Made by a program: the position numbers and the translations under genes. The notes under the pieces are model-generated. The model made no database searches, was not told the origin of the DNA, and was given only the letters and a program-made list of their open reading frames with translations. A DNA stretch of 64,000 bases from Clostridia bacterium (GTDB taxonomy: Bacteria; Bacillota; Clostridia; Oscillospirales; Acutalibacteraceae). Below, one piece after another: positions 24,388-33,441 of this stretch. The number at the start of each line of letters is the position of its first letter. Within the stretch, counting starts at the first letter, position 1. The DNA lies in the NCBI GenBank assembly GCA_017473165.1, contig JAFUNA010000023.1, forward strand, positions 1 through 64,000, read 5' to 3'.

Positions 24388-25180
24388 GAACGAATTCAAG
24401 GCGAATATCCACACTATCGGTATGATTTATGTTGTTGCGGCTGCAGCCGTGGCACTCATGCTTCTCTCTTATCTTGTTGACGTAACATGGATAAGTGCAG
24501 TTTCAACCATCGTTCTGATTGCAACGGGCATTCTTGCGGTGGTTATGACCTTCGTAAGCGTTGTTACAAACTTCAAAAAGACACTCTACGGCAGCCAGGG
24601 CTATTTAAGCTTTACTCTGCCCGTAACAAGCGGACAGCTTCTTGCCGCAAAAACAATAACATCCTTCTGCTGGATGCTTTTGAGCTATGTTGTTGCAATC
24701 GGCATTTTCGTAGGCGTTTATCTTTATGCAACCGCAATGATAGGCGAGGATGTCAAAATGGCACTCAAAATGATGGCAGCAATGTTTGAGGGTCTGCCCG
24801 ACGGCACAACGGTTAAAACCGTTATTGCACTTCTTGCACTCGTTATTTTCGTGAGAATCGTTGTTCTTATTGCACAGCTCTATTTTGCAATCACACTTGC
24901 AAACACAAGAACACTCCAGAAGCTCGGCGGCTTCGCAACGGTTGTAATCTTCTTTGCGGTGTTCATCGTTATGCAGGTAATCGGCGTTGTTCTTGCACAG
25001 TATGTGCCCTTCAGCATTGTTGTTACGGGCGACGGAATTTTCTACAGCACGGTTTCAACAATGGCAAATCCCGTTGGCCTCAGCTTCGGACTTGCGGGAA
25101 CGATTTTCAACGTTTTTGCGGCTGCGGGACTTTTCTGGGCAACCGCAAAAATCATGAACACAAAGGTTAACATTAAATAA
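24368..25180 (+). CDS. ABC transporter permease
   Basis: This 270-residue protein has six hydrophobic segments, the layout of an ABC-2-like permease, and pairs with the upstream ATPase. It starts with MLGKLIKNEFKANIHTIGMIY; the second helix pair, the GSQGYLSFTLPVTSGQLLAAK cytoplasmic loop and the last helix AAGLFWATAKIMN are the visible landmarks. That loop (YGSQGYLSFTLP) is typical of small clostridial exporters of unknown substrate. The ATG is preceded by AAGGAGGTG inside the ATPase gene, so translation is coupled. Confidence 0.82.
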   Translation: MLGKLIKNEFKANIHTIGMIYVVAAAAVALMLLSYLVDVTWISAVSTIVLIATGILAVVMTFVSVVTNFKKTLYGSQGYLSFTLPVTSGQLLAAKTITSFCWMLLSYVVAIGIFVGVYLYATAMIGEDVKMALKMMAAMFEGLPDGTTVKTVIALLALVIFVRIVVLIAQLYFAITLANTRTLQKLGGFATVVIFFAVFIVMQVIGVVLAQYVPFSIVVTGDGIFYSTVSTMANPVGLSFGLAGTIFNVFAAAGLFWATAKIMNTKVNIK

Positions 25181-25192
25181 GGGGCGTTTCTT

Positions 25193-26356
25193 ATTAAAAT
25201 CGGTGTTTTCGGAGGCACTTTTAATCCTCCCCATGCAGGTCATGTGCGGCTGGCAAAGGCGGCTGCGGATGCGGCGGGAATGGAAAAGGTGATTGTAATT
25301 CCCTCCTGCATTCCTCCCCATAAAGCTGCAGGCAAGCTTGCCGACGGTGCACAAAGGCTTGAAATGTGCCGCCTTGCATTCTGCGATGACAGCCGCTTTG
25401 AGGTTTCGTCAATCGAGCTTGACAGGGGCGATAAAAGCTATACCGTTGAAACTCTGCGTGAGCTTAAAAAGCTTTATCCCGACGATGAGCTGTATTTCAT
25501 CTTCGGCTCGGATATGCTCAAAACCTTCAGGCAATGGTATCTCTGGGAAGAAATTCTTGAGCTTGCGATAATCTGTGCCGCTTCCAGAGAAAAGGGCTAC
25601 AGGGCGGATTTGTCGGAGTTTACGCAAGAGCAGAGAGAAAGAATTGTTTTTCTTGAAATCGAGCCGCTTGAATTGAGCTCCACCCAAATCAGAGGAATAA
25701 TCGCCCGTGACGATAAAAGCACGGATTTGATTGACCCGAGGGTGCTTGATTTCATCAAAGAAAACGGTCTTTACGATGACGGGCTTTCGGAATACAGAAA
25801 GCTTCTTCTTGAAAAGCTTGATGACTACAGAATGCACCACAGCGAGTGCGTGAGCGAATGTGCGGCGCTGCTTGCGGAAAAATACGGTGCGGATGCCCGA
25901 AAGGCAGGGCTTGCGGGGCTTCTTCACGATGTTATGAAAAATGCGTCGGCGGCGGAGCAGATTGATGAAATTTCAAAGGCAGGCGAGGGTCTGACAAGGG
26001 TTGAGCTTGCAAACTGTAAGGTCTGGCATCAGATTTCGGGTGCGGCATTCCTCAAAAACAACAAAATCACCGATGACGAGGAAATTCTCGGTGCCGTAAG
26101 ATGGCACACAACGGGCAGAGCGGGAATGACTCTGCTTGAGAAAATTGTTTACACGGCGGATTTTATTTCCGCTGACAGGAAATATAAAGATGTTGAGGTT
26201 GTGAGAAAGCTTGCGGATATCAGCCTTGAGCACGCAATCCTCTACACCTCACGCTATACAATCGAAAAACTTGTTTCGGGGGACAAGCTCATTCACCCCG
26301 CAACGGTTGAATGCTATAATGATATGCTGCTTCACTTCGGGGCGGAGAAAGGATAA
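25193..26356 (+). CDS. nadD: NadD-YqeK fusion: nicotinate-nucleotide adenylyltransferase plus HD hydrolase
   Basis: This protein of about 387 residues joins two NAD/nucleotide enzymes. Residues 1-195 are NadD, which makes nicotinate adenine dinucleotide from nicotinate mononucleotide and ATP: GVFGGTFNPPHAGH near the N-terminus and the SSTQIRGII motif are diagnostic. Residues about 200-385 are a YqeK-type HD domain with MHHSECVSEC, GLLHDVMKNA and a later His (VRWHTTG) as metal ligands; YqeK hydrolyses Ap4A symmetrically. The first available ATG/GTG/TTG (GTG 25244) would delete the whole GGTFNPPHxG motif. The only frame-consistent start with a ribosome site (AAGGGG, 8 nt away) is ATT at 25193; a stop lies at 25178. 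rsfS follows after 2 nt. Confidence 0.85.
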   Translation: MKIGVFGGTFNPPHAGHVRLAKAAADAAGMEKVIVIPSCIPPHKAAGKLADGAQRLEMCRLAFCDDSRFEVSSIELDRGDKSYTVETLRELKKLYPDDELYFIFGSDMLKTFRQWYLWEEILELAIICAASREKGYRADLSEFTQEQRERIVFLEIEPLELSSTQIRGIIARDDKSTDLIDPRVLDFIKENGLYDDGLSEYRKLLLEKLDDYRMHHSECVSECAALLAEKYGADARKAGLAGLLHDVMKNASAAEQIDEISKAGEGLTRVELANCKVWHQISGAAFLKNNKITDDEEILGAVRWHTTGRAGMTLLEKIVYTADFISADRKYKDVEVVRKLADISLEHAILYTSRYTIEKLVSGDKLIHPATVECYNDMLLHFGAEKG

Positions 26357-26358
26357 CC

Positions 26359-26712
26359 ATGGATTCACTTGTAAAAGAAATTGTAAAAGTGCTTGACGAA
26401 AAGAAAGCGATTGACATAACAGCTATCAAAACCGAGGAAGTAACAATTGTTTCGGACTATTTCGTTATTGCTTCGGGTACTTCAAACACTCATGTAAAAT
26501 CTCTTGCCGACGACGTTGAATATGAAATCAAGCAGCGTCTGGGCGTTGACCCTCAACACATTGAGGGCAGGGCAACGGGCTGGATTCTTCTTGACTACGG
26601 CTCGGTTATTGTTCACATTTTCGGACATGAGGACAGAGAATATTATAATCTTGAACGCTTGTGGGCGGATGCAAGCATTCTGGATTTAAGTGATATCATC
26701 ACAGAAGACTGA
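26359..26712 (+). CDS. rsfS: Ribosome silencing factor RsfS
   Basis: This 117-residue protein belongs to the RsfS/Iojap family, which binds L14 of the large ribosomal subunit and blocks subunit joining when nutrients are low. The core reads AIDITAIKTEEVTIVSDYFVIASGTS, then HVKSLADDVEY, GRATGWILLDYGSVIVHIF and REYYNLERLWADA, all strongly conserved. It lies 2 nt after nadD-yqeK, the usual clostridial and bacillar order. Confidence 0.94.
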   Translation: MDSLVKEIVKVLDEKKAIDITAIKTEEVTIVSDYFVIASGTSNTHVKSLADDVEYEIKQRLGVDPQHIEGRATGWILLDYGSVIVHIFGHEDREYYNLERLWADASILDLSDIITED

Positions 26713-26715
26713 TTC

Positions 26716-26830
26716 AGTGAAAAATGAACAGTGAAAAGTGAAAAGTTAAGGGGCTGCGCCGCAGTTATATATCGGGTACGGGTGAAATCCGTCCGAAACA
26801 GTTCACTATTCACTTTAACTATTAACTTGT
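26716..26830. repeat. MITE-like intergenic repeat between rsfS and leuS
   Basis: The left side repeats GTGAAAA units ending in GTTAA, and the right side (TTCACTATTCACTTTAAC) is an imperfect inverted copy, bracketing a centre with a CTGC-gcc-GCAG hairpin and the 26-nt unit at 26774-26799. That unit matches 8078-8103 in length and most positions (GGRTACGGG...GTCCGAAAC). No coding sequence is present. Confidence 0.5.
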
Positions 26831-26846
26831 AAAGAGGTTGAATTAA

Positions 26847-29258
26847 ATGGCTCAGTACAATTTTAAAAATGTAGAAAAAAAGTGGCAGGACATATGGGAT
26901 GCCAACAAGACCTTTGAATGCTCGGAGGACTATTCCAAGCCCAAATTCTATGCCCTTGTAGAATTCCCCTATCCCAGCGGTGCAGGTATGCACGTTGGTC
27001 ACATCAAGGCTTATTCGGGTCTTGAGGTTGTTTCCCGCAAGAGAAGACTTGAGGGCTACAACGTTCTTTTCCCCATCGGCTTTGACGCATTCGGTCTGCC
27101 CACCGAAAACTATGCAATCAAAACAAACACTCACCCCAGACAGGTTACCGATAACAACATCGAAAAATTCACAAGCCAGCTTAAAAGAGTAGGCTTCTCC
27201 TTCGACTGGTCAAAGGTTGTTGACACAACACAGGAGGATTACTACAAGTGGACACAGTGGATTTTCCTCAAAATGTTCGATAACGGTCTTGTTTTCAGAG
27301 ATAAAACTCTTGTTAACTACTGCCCCCATTGTAAGGTTGTTCTCTCAAATGAGGACTCACAGGGCGGCAAGTGCGATATCTGCCACAGCGATATCGTTCA
27401 GAAGTCAAAGGATGTCTGGTATCTCCGCATAACCGAATATGCGGACAAGCTTCTTGAAGGTCTTAAAGAGGTTGACTATCTTCCCAACATCAAGCTCCAG
27501 CAGGAAAACTGGATTGGTAAGTCAACGGGTGCATTCGTTAACTTTGCGGTTAACAATACCGACGAAATGCTCAAAATTTATACCACAAGACCCGACACTC
27601 TCTACGGCGTTACCTTCATGGTAATGGCTCCCGAGCATCCTCTTATTGACAAGTATGCTTCAATGATCGGCAACATGGACGAGGTTGAGGCTTACAGAGA
27701 TATGTGCAGCAAGAAGTCTGCATTTGAAAGAACACAACTTGTCAAGGAAAAGACAGGCGTTAAATTGAGCGGATTCACCGCAACAAACCCCGTCAACGGC
27801 AAGGAAGTTCCCATCTATATTTCCGACTACGTTATGATGGGCTACGGCACGGGTGCAATCATGGCTGTTCCCGCTCATGACCAGCGTGACTACGAATTTG
27901 CAAAGAAATTCGGCATTGATATCATTGAGGTTATCAAGGGCGGCGACATCGGCGTTGAAGCTTATACGGGCGACGGCGAAATGGTTAACTCCGGCTTCCT
28001 CAACGGCATGACCAACAAGAAGGATTCCATTGAAAAAATGGCTGAATACCTTCAGGAAAAGGGAATCGGCGAAAAGGGCGTTCAGTATAAGATGAACGAC
28101 TGGGCATTCAATCGCCAGAGATACTGGGGCGAGCCCATTCCCATCGTTCATTGCCCCCATTGCGGAATTGTTCCCGTACCCTATGAGGAGCTTCCCCTCA
28201 AGCTGCCCGCAGTTGAAAACTTTGAACCCGGCACAGACGGCGAAAGCCCCCTTGCAAAGATTGACTCCTATGTAAACTGCACCTGCCCCAAGTGCGGCGC
28301 TGCTGCAAAGAGAGAAACCGATACAATGCCCCAGTGGGCAGGCTCATCGTGGTATTTCCTTCGCTACATAGATCCCCACAACACAGAAACCTTTGCCGAT
28401 AAGGATAAGCTTAAATACTGGATGCCCGTTGACTGGTACAACGGCGGCATGGAGCACGTTACAAGACATCTTATCTATTCAAGATTCTGGTATAAATTCC
28501 TCTATGACCTCGGCGAAGTTCCCGTTTCCGAGCCCTACGCAAAGAGAACCGCACAGGGTCTTATCCTCGGTCCCGACGGCGAAAAGATGTCAAAATCCAA
28601 GGGCAATGTTATTGACCCCAACACGGTTGTTGACGAATTCGGTGCAGACGTTCTTCGTTCCTATGTTCTTTTCATGGGTGACTACGAAAAGGCTGCTCCC
28701 TGGAGTGAAACCGCTGTTAAGGGCTGCAAGAGATTTATCGACAGAGTATGGGGTATGCTTGATATTGCCGCAGAGGGCGACGGCTATTCCAAGGAGCTCG
28801 AAAGCAGCTTCCACAAGACAATCAAGAAGGTTTCAAGTGACATTGAAAACCTTAAGTATAACACGGCAATCGCCGCAATGATGACCCTTACAAACGAAAT
28901 TTATGCCAAGGGCTCAATCACAAAGGGCGAGCTCAAGACCTTCATCACGCTTCTCAATCCTTTTGCACCTCACATCACAGAGGAAATGTGGGAGCAGCTC
29001 GGCTTTGAGGGTATGCTCAACGAAACAAGCTGGCCCACTTATGACGAGGCAAAGTGCGTTGACAACGAAATCGAAATTGCCGTTCAGATTAACGGCAAGG
29101 TAAGAGAAAAGCTTGTTATCGCTGCGGAAGCAACCCAGGAAGAGGCTCTTGCAGCCGCAAAGTCGCTTGACAAGATTGCCGAAGCAATCAGCGGAATGAC
29201 AATCGTCAAGGAGCTCTATGTTAAGGGCAGACTTGTAAATATCGTTGTAAAACCCTGA
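26847..29258 (+). CDS. leuS: Leucyl-tRNA synthetase
   Basis: This 803-residue class I enzyme charges tRNA-Leu with leucine. Landmarks are PYPSGAGMHVGH (HIGH signature), the zinc-ribbon CPHCKVVLSNE...CDICHSDI, the CP1 editing domain with TTRPDTLYGVTFMV and GTGAIMAVPAHDQRD, a second zinc cluster (CTCPKCGAAAKRE), EHVTRHLIYSRFWYKFLYD, and GEKMSKSKGN. The length is typical for Gram-positive LeuRS. GAGG precedes ATG; the repeat upstream leaves no room for a T-box leader. Confidence 0.97.
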   Translation: MAQYNFKNVEKKWQDIWDANKTFECSEDYSKPKFYALVEFPYPSGAGMHVGHIKAYSGLEVVSRKRRLEGYNVLFPIGFDAFGLPTENYAIKTNTHPRQVTDNNIEKFTSQLKRVGFSFDWSKVVDTTQEDYYKWTQWIFLKMFDNGLVFRDKTLVNYCPHCKVVLSNEDSQGGKCDICHSDIVQKSKDVWYLRITEYADKLLEGLKEVDYLPNIKLQQENWIGKSTGAFVNFAVNNTDEMLKIYTTRPDTLYGVTFMVMAPEHPLIDKYASMIGNMDEVEAYRDMCSKKSAFERTQLVKEKTGVKLSGFTATNPVNGKEVPIYISDYVMMGYGTGAIMAVPAHDQRDYEFAKKFGIDIIEVIKGGDIGVEAYTGDGEMVNSGFLNGMTNKKDSIEKMAEYLQEKGIGEKGVQYKMNDWAFNRQRYWGEPIPIVHCPHCGIVPVPYEELPLKLPAVENFEPGTDGESPLAKIDSYVNCTCPKCGAAAKRETDTMPQWAGSSWYFLRYIDPHNTETFADKDKLKYWMPVDWYNGGMEHVTRHLIYSRFWYKFLYDLGEVPVSEPYAKRTAQGLILGPDGEKMSKSKGNVIDPNTVVDEFGADVLRSYVLFMGDYEKAAPWSETAVKGCKRFIDRVWGMLDIAAEGDGYSKELESSFHKTIKKVSSDIENLKYNTAIAAMMTLTNEIYAKGSITKGELKTFITLLNPFAPHITEEMWEQLGFEGMLNETSWPTYDEAKCVDNEIEIAVQINGKVREKLVIAAEATQEEALAAAKSLDKIAEAISGMTIVKELYVKGRLVNIVVKP

Positions 29259-29286
29259 ATGTCTAAAAAAATTAATATTTTTTCTG

Positions 29287-29316
29287 TTGACAAGCAGGGT
29301 ATGGTTATTGTATAAT
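29287..29316 (+). promoter_or_regulatory. Promoter of rpsU
   Basis: Perfect consensus hexamers TTGACA (29287-29292) and TATAAT (29311-29316) with an 18-bp spacer, 60 bp before the start codon; a strong housekeeping promoter. Confidence 0.8.
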
Positions 29317-29375
29317 AAACAATAAGCTATGAATTTTTGAATTATAGTCCCTAATTAACGAGGGGAGGGAATACA

Positions 29376-29552
29376 TTGAGCCAGGTAAAAGTTAAGGAAG
29401 GCGAGTCACTCGAAAACGCACTCAGAAGATTCAAGAGACAGACTTCAAGAGACGGCGTTATCCAGGAGGTTCGCAAAAGAGAACATTACGAAAAGCCTTC
29501 TGTAAAGAGAAAGAAGAAGTCAGAGGCAGCTCGTAAGAGAAAGTTTAAATAA
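29376..29552 (+). CDS. rpsU: 30S ribosomal protein S21
   Basis: This 58-residue protein is ribosomal protein bS21 of the small subunit, which helps initiation-site recognition near the anti-Shine-Dalgarno end of 16S rRNA. The sequence shows the family pattern [19 protein letters not shown], then [23 protein letters not shown] residues and a basic tail RKRKFK. The start is TTG behind GAGGGGAGGG (spacing 6-7). It has its own strong promoter and terminator, so it is monocistronic. Confidence 0.95.
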   Translation: MSQVKVKEGESLENALRRFKRQTSRDGVIQEVRKREHYEKPSVKRKKKSEAARKRKFK

Positions 29553-29570
29553 TTAAACTTAAAATTTAAA

Positions 29571-29600
29571 GGAGCATTCCAATCGGAATGCTCCTTTTTT
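29571..29600 (+). terminator. Terminator of rpsU
   Basis: GGAGCATTCC (29571-29580) pairs perfectly with GGAATGCTCC (29585-29594), followed by TTTTTT. It lies 5 nt before the convergent DUF4474 gene end. Confidence 0.92.
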
Positions 29601-29604
29601 CTGC

Positions 29605-30654
29605 TTATTCATGAATAACATTCTGCCAGACGAACGCAACCTCGTTGCCGACCTGAACAAAGGTGTCAATTTCGTTGTTATCGAGTTTTGAAACACGCTT
29701 GAAGCCGTTTGCGGAGAAGGCGTTGCAGAATGCGTCTGCCATTTCGGAATCTTTGAATGTGATATGTGTCACAAGGCGGAATTCCTCACGAGTTTTGGTG
29801 ATATTTTTGTTGGGGAATCCGACAACAAAGCCCGTGCACCACCAATATTTTTCATAGGGTCTTGTGAAAATCGGGATGTAGTTTCCGTCGTTGAATTCAT
29901 CCCAGACGAATGCCATTTCCATGTTAAGCCAGTCTTCCTTGTCGGCACAGGCAAAGTGCGTGCCGCCGCTGCCGGGACGTCTTGTGTAAATTCCGACTTC
30001 GCCGCCAACGAAGCAGTAGCCGTACTGACCCTTCCACATCTGCACAAGCCATTCTTTACCTTCGTAATTAAAAATTGTACGCACGGTGTCATAATACATC
30101 ATGGTTATGGGTGCAAACTTATCGTAAACCTCGTTGAAGCCGAAGTTTTTTTGCCAGCATTCCTTGTCATCGGTGTAGTAATAATTTCCTTCGGGATAAT
30201 ATCTGTAGGATGCAAGGTTTATGTTGGCAATGTCAAGCTTTGTGTCGGGCGGAATGTACTGCGGAGCAACGGGCATTTTGAAAACCTGTTTGAATGCGTT
30301 TGCCGCAAGGGTTGTGAGCTGCGTTGCCTTTTCGATGAGGGTTGTTTCCTCGGCAGAAGTTTCCGATTCCGTCACGGTTTCCGAAAGCTCGGTTAAGGGG
30401 AGCGTTGTCGGAAATGACTGCTCCTCTGTGCTGCCGAAAAGCGATTCGAGCCACGAGGATTTTGTTTCCTCCGTTGTGCTTTCATAGGGATTATACATAT
30501 TATTATATGTATTTTCGTAGTCCGAAACGCTGACCTCTTCCGGTGCGATTGACGGACTTGAGCCCGAAATCATGTTGATTCCGAGCACGGCGACTATGCA
30601 CACTATCGCCGCCGCAACCACGGAAAAAACCGCGATAAAAGCTTTATTTTTCAT
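29605..30654 (-). CDS. Exported DUF4474 domain protein
   Basis: This 349-residue protein has an N-terminal transmembrane anchor or signal (about 5-28), a Ser/Thr/Glu-rich linker (30-110), and a C-terminal DUF4474 domain. The domain core is FAPITMMYYDTVRTIFNYEG, KEWLVQMWKGQYGYCFVGGE and VGIYTRRPG, with a run of aromatic residues. The function of DUF4474 is unknown; it occurs in Clostridia on exported proteins. It lies 15 nt after the propeller protein gene on the same strand, so the two form one unit. Confidence 0.75.
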   Translation of the reverse strand: MKNKAFIAVFSVVAAAIVCIVAVLGINMISGSSPSIAPEEVSVSDYENTYNNMYNPYESTTEETKSSWLESLFGSTEEQSFPTTLPLTELSETVTESETSAEETTLIEKATQLTTLAANAFKQVFKMPVAPQYIPPDTKLDIANINLASYRYYPEGNYYYTDDKECWQKNFGFNEVYDKFAPITMMYYDTVRTIFNYEGKEWLVQMWKGQYGYCFVGGEVGIYTRRPGSGGTHFACADKEDWLNMEMAFVWDEFNDGNYIPIFTRPYEKYWWCTGFVVGFPNKNITKTREEFRLVTHITFKDSEMADAFCNAFSANGFKRVSKLDNNEIDTFVQVGNEVAFVWQNVIHE

Positions 30655-30669
30655 TTTTCTCCTCCGAAT

Positions 30670-31512
30670 TTATTCAAAGTTATATTCACGTACAAAGGCG
30701 TTGATGAAAAGGGGACCCATATCCATTGCAACAAGCACGGTTTCGCCGTCTTTTTCGATGAAGGTCATGCCTTCGCCCTCGCTGCCCGAGGTAAGGTTTC
30801 TGTCAAGCACCTTTGAAACTTCACCGTTTTCGGGATTGATTGCATAAACCGCCTGCGTATCATCGTTTGTTGCGGCGTAGAGCATTCCGTCATGGAATTC
30901 CGCACCCTGAATTGCATAGGGCGATTCTTCAAGGGCAACCTCTTTTACAAGCTCCATTTCTTTTGCAGAGTCAAAAACAAGGAGCTTTGTGGGATTTTTT
31001 GAGTGGTCGGTGCAGTAAAGCAAGCCGTTTTCGGGGTTAACGCAAACCCAGGGCAGACCTCTTGTTATCTTCTCGCTGTCCATAATATGATAGTCAACCA
31101 ATTCAAGTGACTCTGCATCAAAAATTCCCACGATGGGATAATCCCAGATCTTGCTGTCCTCAAGACCCGCATAGATAAAGCCGTCATAAAAGCTCAAACC
31201 GCCGATATGGGCAATCCCCAAATCCTTGAGCTCATCGGGAATTGCAAAATAGTTTGCGTTTGTAACTGTTCTGGCGTCAAGGTCGGTTTTGATGAGCGTT
31301 GTTTTTGACGAAAAATAATAGCTTTCGCCGTCGGATGTCATTCCCTGCGAGCGGAAATATGCACCTATTCCCACAACGTTGGTTTTTGATTCGTCGGGAC
31401 GCTCACCTGCGGAAATAAGGTCGATTCCGTGGGTCAGCACCGAAAAGGGAATGAGAATAACGGCGAAAATAACGGTTAATATTCTGTTGAGATAAAAAGC
31501 GAATGCACTCAC
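30670..31512 (-). CDS. Exported beta-propeller-like protein
   Basis: This protein of about 280 residues starts with a transmembrane segment (residues 6-28) and continues with repeated strand motifs such as GGLSFYDGFIYAGLE, NGLLYCTDHSKNPTKLLVF, GAEFHDGMLYAATND and YAINPENGEV, resembling an NHL/SMP-30 or quinoprotein-type beta propeller. The fold call rests on repeat periodicity and not on a family signature. The start is GTG at 31512, with GGGGGAA 5 nt upstream; a longer frame extending past the promoter is rejected. It is the first gene of a pair with the DUF4474 gene. Confidence 0.65.
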   Translation of the reverse strand: MSAFAFYLNRILTVIFAVILIPFSVLTHGIDLISAGERPDESKTNVVGIGAYFRSQGMTSDGESYYFSSKTTLIKTDLDARTVTNANYFAIPDELKDLGIAHIGGLSFYDGFIYAGLEDSKIWDYPIVGIFDAESLELVDYHIMDSEKITRGLPWVCVNPENGLLYCTDHSKNPTKLLVFDSAKEMELVKEVALEESPYAIQGAEFHDGMLYAATNDDTQAVYAINPENGEVSKVLDRNLTSGSEGEGMTFIEKDGETVLVAMDMGPLFINAFVREYNFE

Positions 31513-31546
31513 AACAATTCCCCCATTATATAATGTAATTAATTGT

Positions 31547-31575
31547 AATATAGCAAATTGAGGGTTAAAAGTCAA
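31547..31575 (-). promoter_or_regulatory. Promoter of the propeller-DUF4474 operon
   Basis: Minus strand TTGACT (31570-31575) and TATATT (31547-31552) are spaced 17 bp, 35 bp before the GTG start. Confidence 0.6.
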
Positions 31576-31632
31576 TGATAAACAAAACCGTTGCAAAAAA
31601 TTTACAAATACAGACGGAATGTTTTTAAATCG

Positions 31633-31661
31633 TTGACAATAAATTTAAAACAGGGTAAAAT
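31633..31661 (+). promoter_or_regulatory. Promoter of the phosphosugar mutase gene
   Basis: TTGACA (31633-31638) and TAAAAT (31656-31661) are spaced 17 bp, 39 bp before the ATG. Confidence 0.65.
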
Positions 31662-31700
31662 AAAAATGGATAATAATTAACAAAAAGGAGTTGTGCGGTT

Positions 31701-33422
31701 ATGAACGATGTGAACAAGCTCTATGAGCTCTGGCTTGAAAACACGGCGGATAACGAAGAAATTCACGGTGAGCTTCTTGCAATCAAGGGCAATGAAGATG
31801 AAATTCTTGACCGATTTTACAGAAATCTTGAATTCGGTACGGCGGGCTTGAGAGGCGTTCTCGGTGCGGGTACAAACAGAATGAACACCTACACCGTCTG
31901 CCAGGCAACGCAGGGTCTTGCTGATTATCTTAACAGCAAGTTTGATTCTCCGAGCGTTGCAATCGGCTACGATTCAAGAATAAATTCCGATGTTTTTTCA
32001 AAGCAATGTGCCGAAGTTCTTGCCGCAAACGGAGTTAAGGCGTATATTTTTCCGACGCTTATGCCCACCCCCATGCTCTCCTATGCAATAAGACATCTCA
32101 AATGTCAGAGCGGCATTGTAATCACCGCCAGCCACAACCCCTCAAAATATAACGGCTACAAGTGCTATGACCCGTCGGGCTATCAGATGACCGACGAAGC
32201 CGCACTTGAAACCTACGGCTTCATTCAGAAGGTTGATATGTTTGAGGATATCAGACGCATTCCTTTTGACGAGGCGATGGAAAAGGGGCTTATCGAATAT
32301 ATTCCCGACGAGGTTGTTGAGGCTTTCTATACCCTTGTTATGGAGCGACCCATCAACCCCGAAATCAGCAGAAACAGCGACCTTAAGCTTATCTATACAC
32401 CCCTCAACGGCACGGGCAATATTCCCGTGAGAACAATTCTTTCGAGGGCGGGATTTAAAAATATAACCGTTGTTCCCGAGCAGGAGATGCCCGACGGAAA
32501 ATTCCCAACCTGCCCCTATCCCAACCCCGAAATCAGACAGGTTTTTGAATGCGGTTTAAAGCTAACCGAAACCGAAAAGGCTGACCTTATGCTTGCAACC
32601 GACCCCGACTGCGACAGAGTGGGTATTGCGGTGCTGACAGGCGGCGAATATGTTCTTCTTTCGGGCAACGATGTGGGCGTTCTTCTGGCGGAATATATGC
32701 TTTCCGCAAGAAAAGAAAAGGGAACTCTCCCCGAAAATTCGCTTATGACAAAATCCTTTGTTTCAACAAAGCTCATTGACCGTGTTGCCGCAAAATACGG
32801 CTGCAAGGTTGTTGATGTTTTAACGGGCTTCAAGTATGTTGGCGAATTCATTGCGGAGCTTGAAAAAACAGGCGATGAAAATCGTTTTATCATGGGCTTT
32901 GAGGAAAGCTACGGCTATCTCATCGGCACTCATGCGAGGGATAAGGATGCCGTTGCCGCTTCGCTGATGATTTGTGAAATGGCAGCTTATTACAAGAGCA
33001 AGGGCAAGACTCTTGTTGATGTTCTTGACGATATTTATGCGGAATTCGGAATTTATGTCAACAGCCTTTATAACTTTGCCTTTGAGGGTGCAAGCGGAAT
33101 GGTCAAGATGGCTGAAATCATGACCGAAACAAGAGAAAATCCGCCCGCAGAGCTTGCAGGGCTCAAGGTGCTTGAGGTGCATGACTTTGACGCTGGTACA
33201 ATCACCGACACAGAAACGGGCAAGTCAAGAGAAATCGGGCTTCCCAAGTCAAACGTGCTTGCATACACTCTTCCCGACGGCAATTTTGCAATAGTCCGTC
33301 CCTCGGGCACGGAGCCGAAAATCAAGGTTTATATCACGGGCTGCGGAAAGACGAAAGAGAGTGCGGCAAAGCTTGCCGAAGACCTTGGCGAAGCGATGAA
33401 AAAGCTGCTTAAAATAGGATAA
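31701..33422 (+). CDS. pgcA: Phosphoglucomutase/phosphomannomutase (alpha-phosphohexomutase)
   Basis: This 573-residue enzyme interconverts hexose 1- and 6-phosphates, feeding UDP-glucose and cell-surface glycan synthesis. The four family sites are visible: phosphoserine loop ITASHNPSKYNGYK, metal loop ATDPDCDRVGI, sugar loop GFEESYGYLIG and the phosphate-binding RPSGTEPKIKVY. Length and order match the Bacillus PgcA/YhxB class. AAAGGAG precedes the ATG. A small secreted-type protein gene follows after 19 nt. Confidence 0.93.
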   Translation: MNDVNKLYELWLENTADNEEIHGELLAIKGNEDEILDRFYRNLEFGTAGLRGVLGAGTNRMNTYTVCQATQGLADYLNSKFDSPSVAIGYDSRINSDVFSKQCAEVLAANGVKAYIFPTLMPTPMLSYAIRHLKCQSGIVITASHNPSKYNGYKCYDPSGYQMTDEAALETYGFIQKVDMFEDIRRIPFDEAMEKGLIEYIPDEVVEAFYTLVMERPINPEISRNSDLKLIYTPLNGTGNIPVRTILSRAGFKNITVVPEQEMPDGKFPTCPYPNPEIRQVFECGLKLTETEKADLMLATDPDCDRVGIAVLTGGEYVLLSGNDVGVLLAEYMLSARKEKGTLPENSLMTKSFVSTKLIDRVAAKYGCKVVDVLTGFKYVGEFIAELEKTGDENRFIMGFEESYGYLIGTHARDKDAVAASLMICEMAAYYKSKGKTLVDVLDDIYAEFGIYVNSLYNFAFEGASGMVKMAEIMTETRENPPAELAGLKVLEVHDFDAGTITDTETGKSREIGLPKSNVLAYTLPDGNFAIVRPSGTEPKIKVYITGCGKTKESAAKLAEDLGEAMKKLLKIG

Positions 33423-33441
33423 AAGAAGGAGAAAAGGAATT

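Noticed and set aside
26713..26846. T-box leader before leuS
   Set aside because: The gap is too short and contains no GGGTGGNACCGCG-type sequence; it is explained by the MITE-like repeat.
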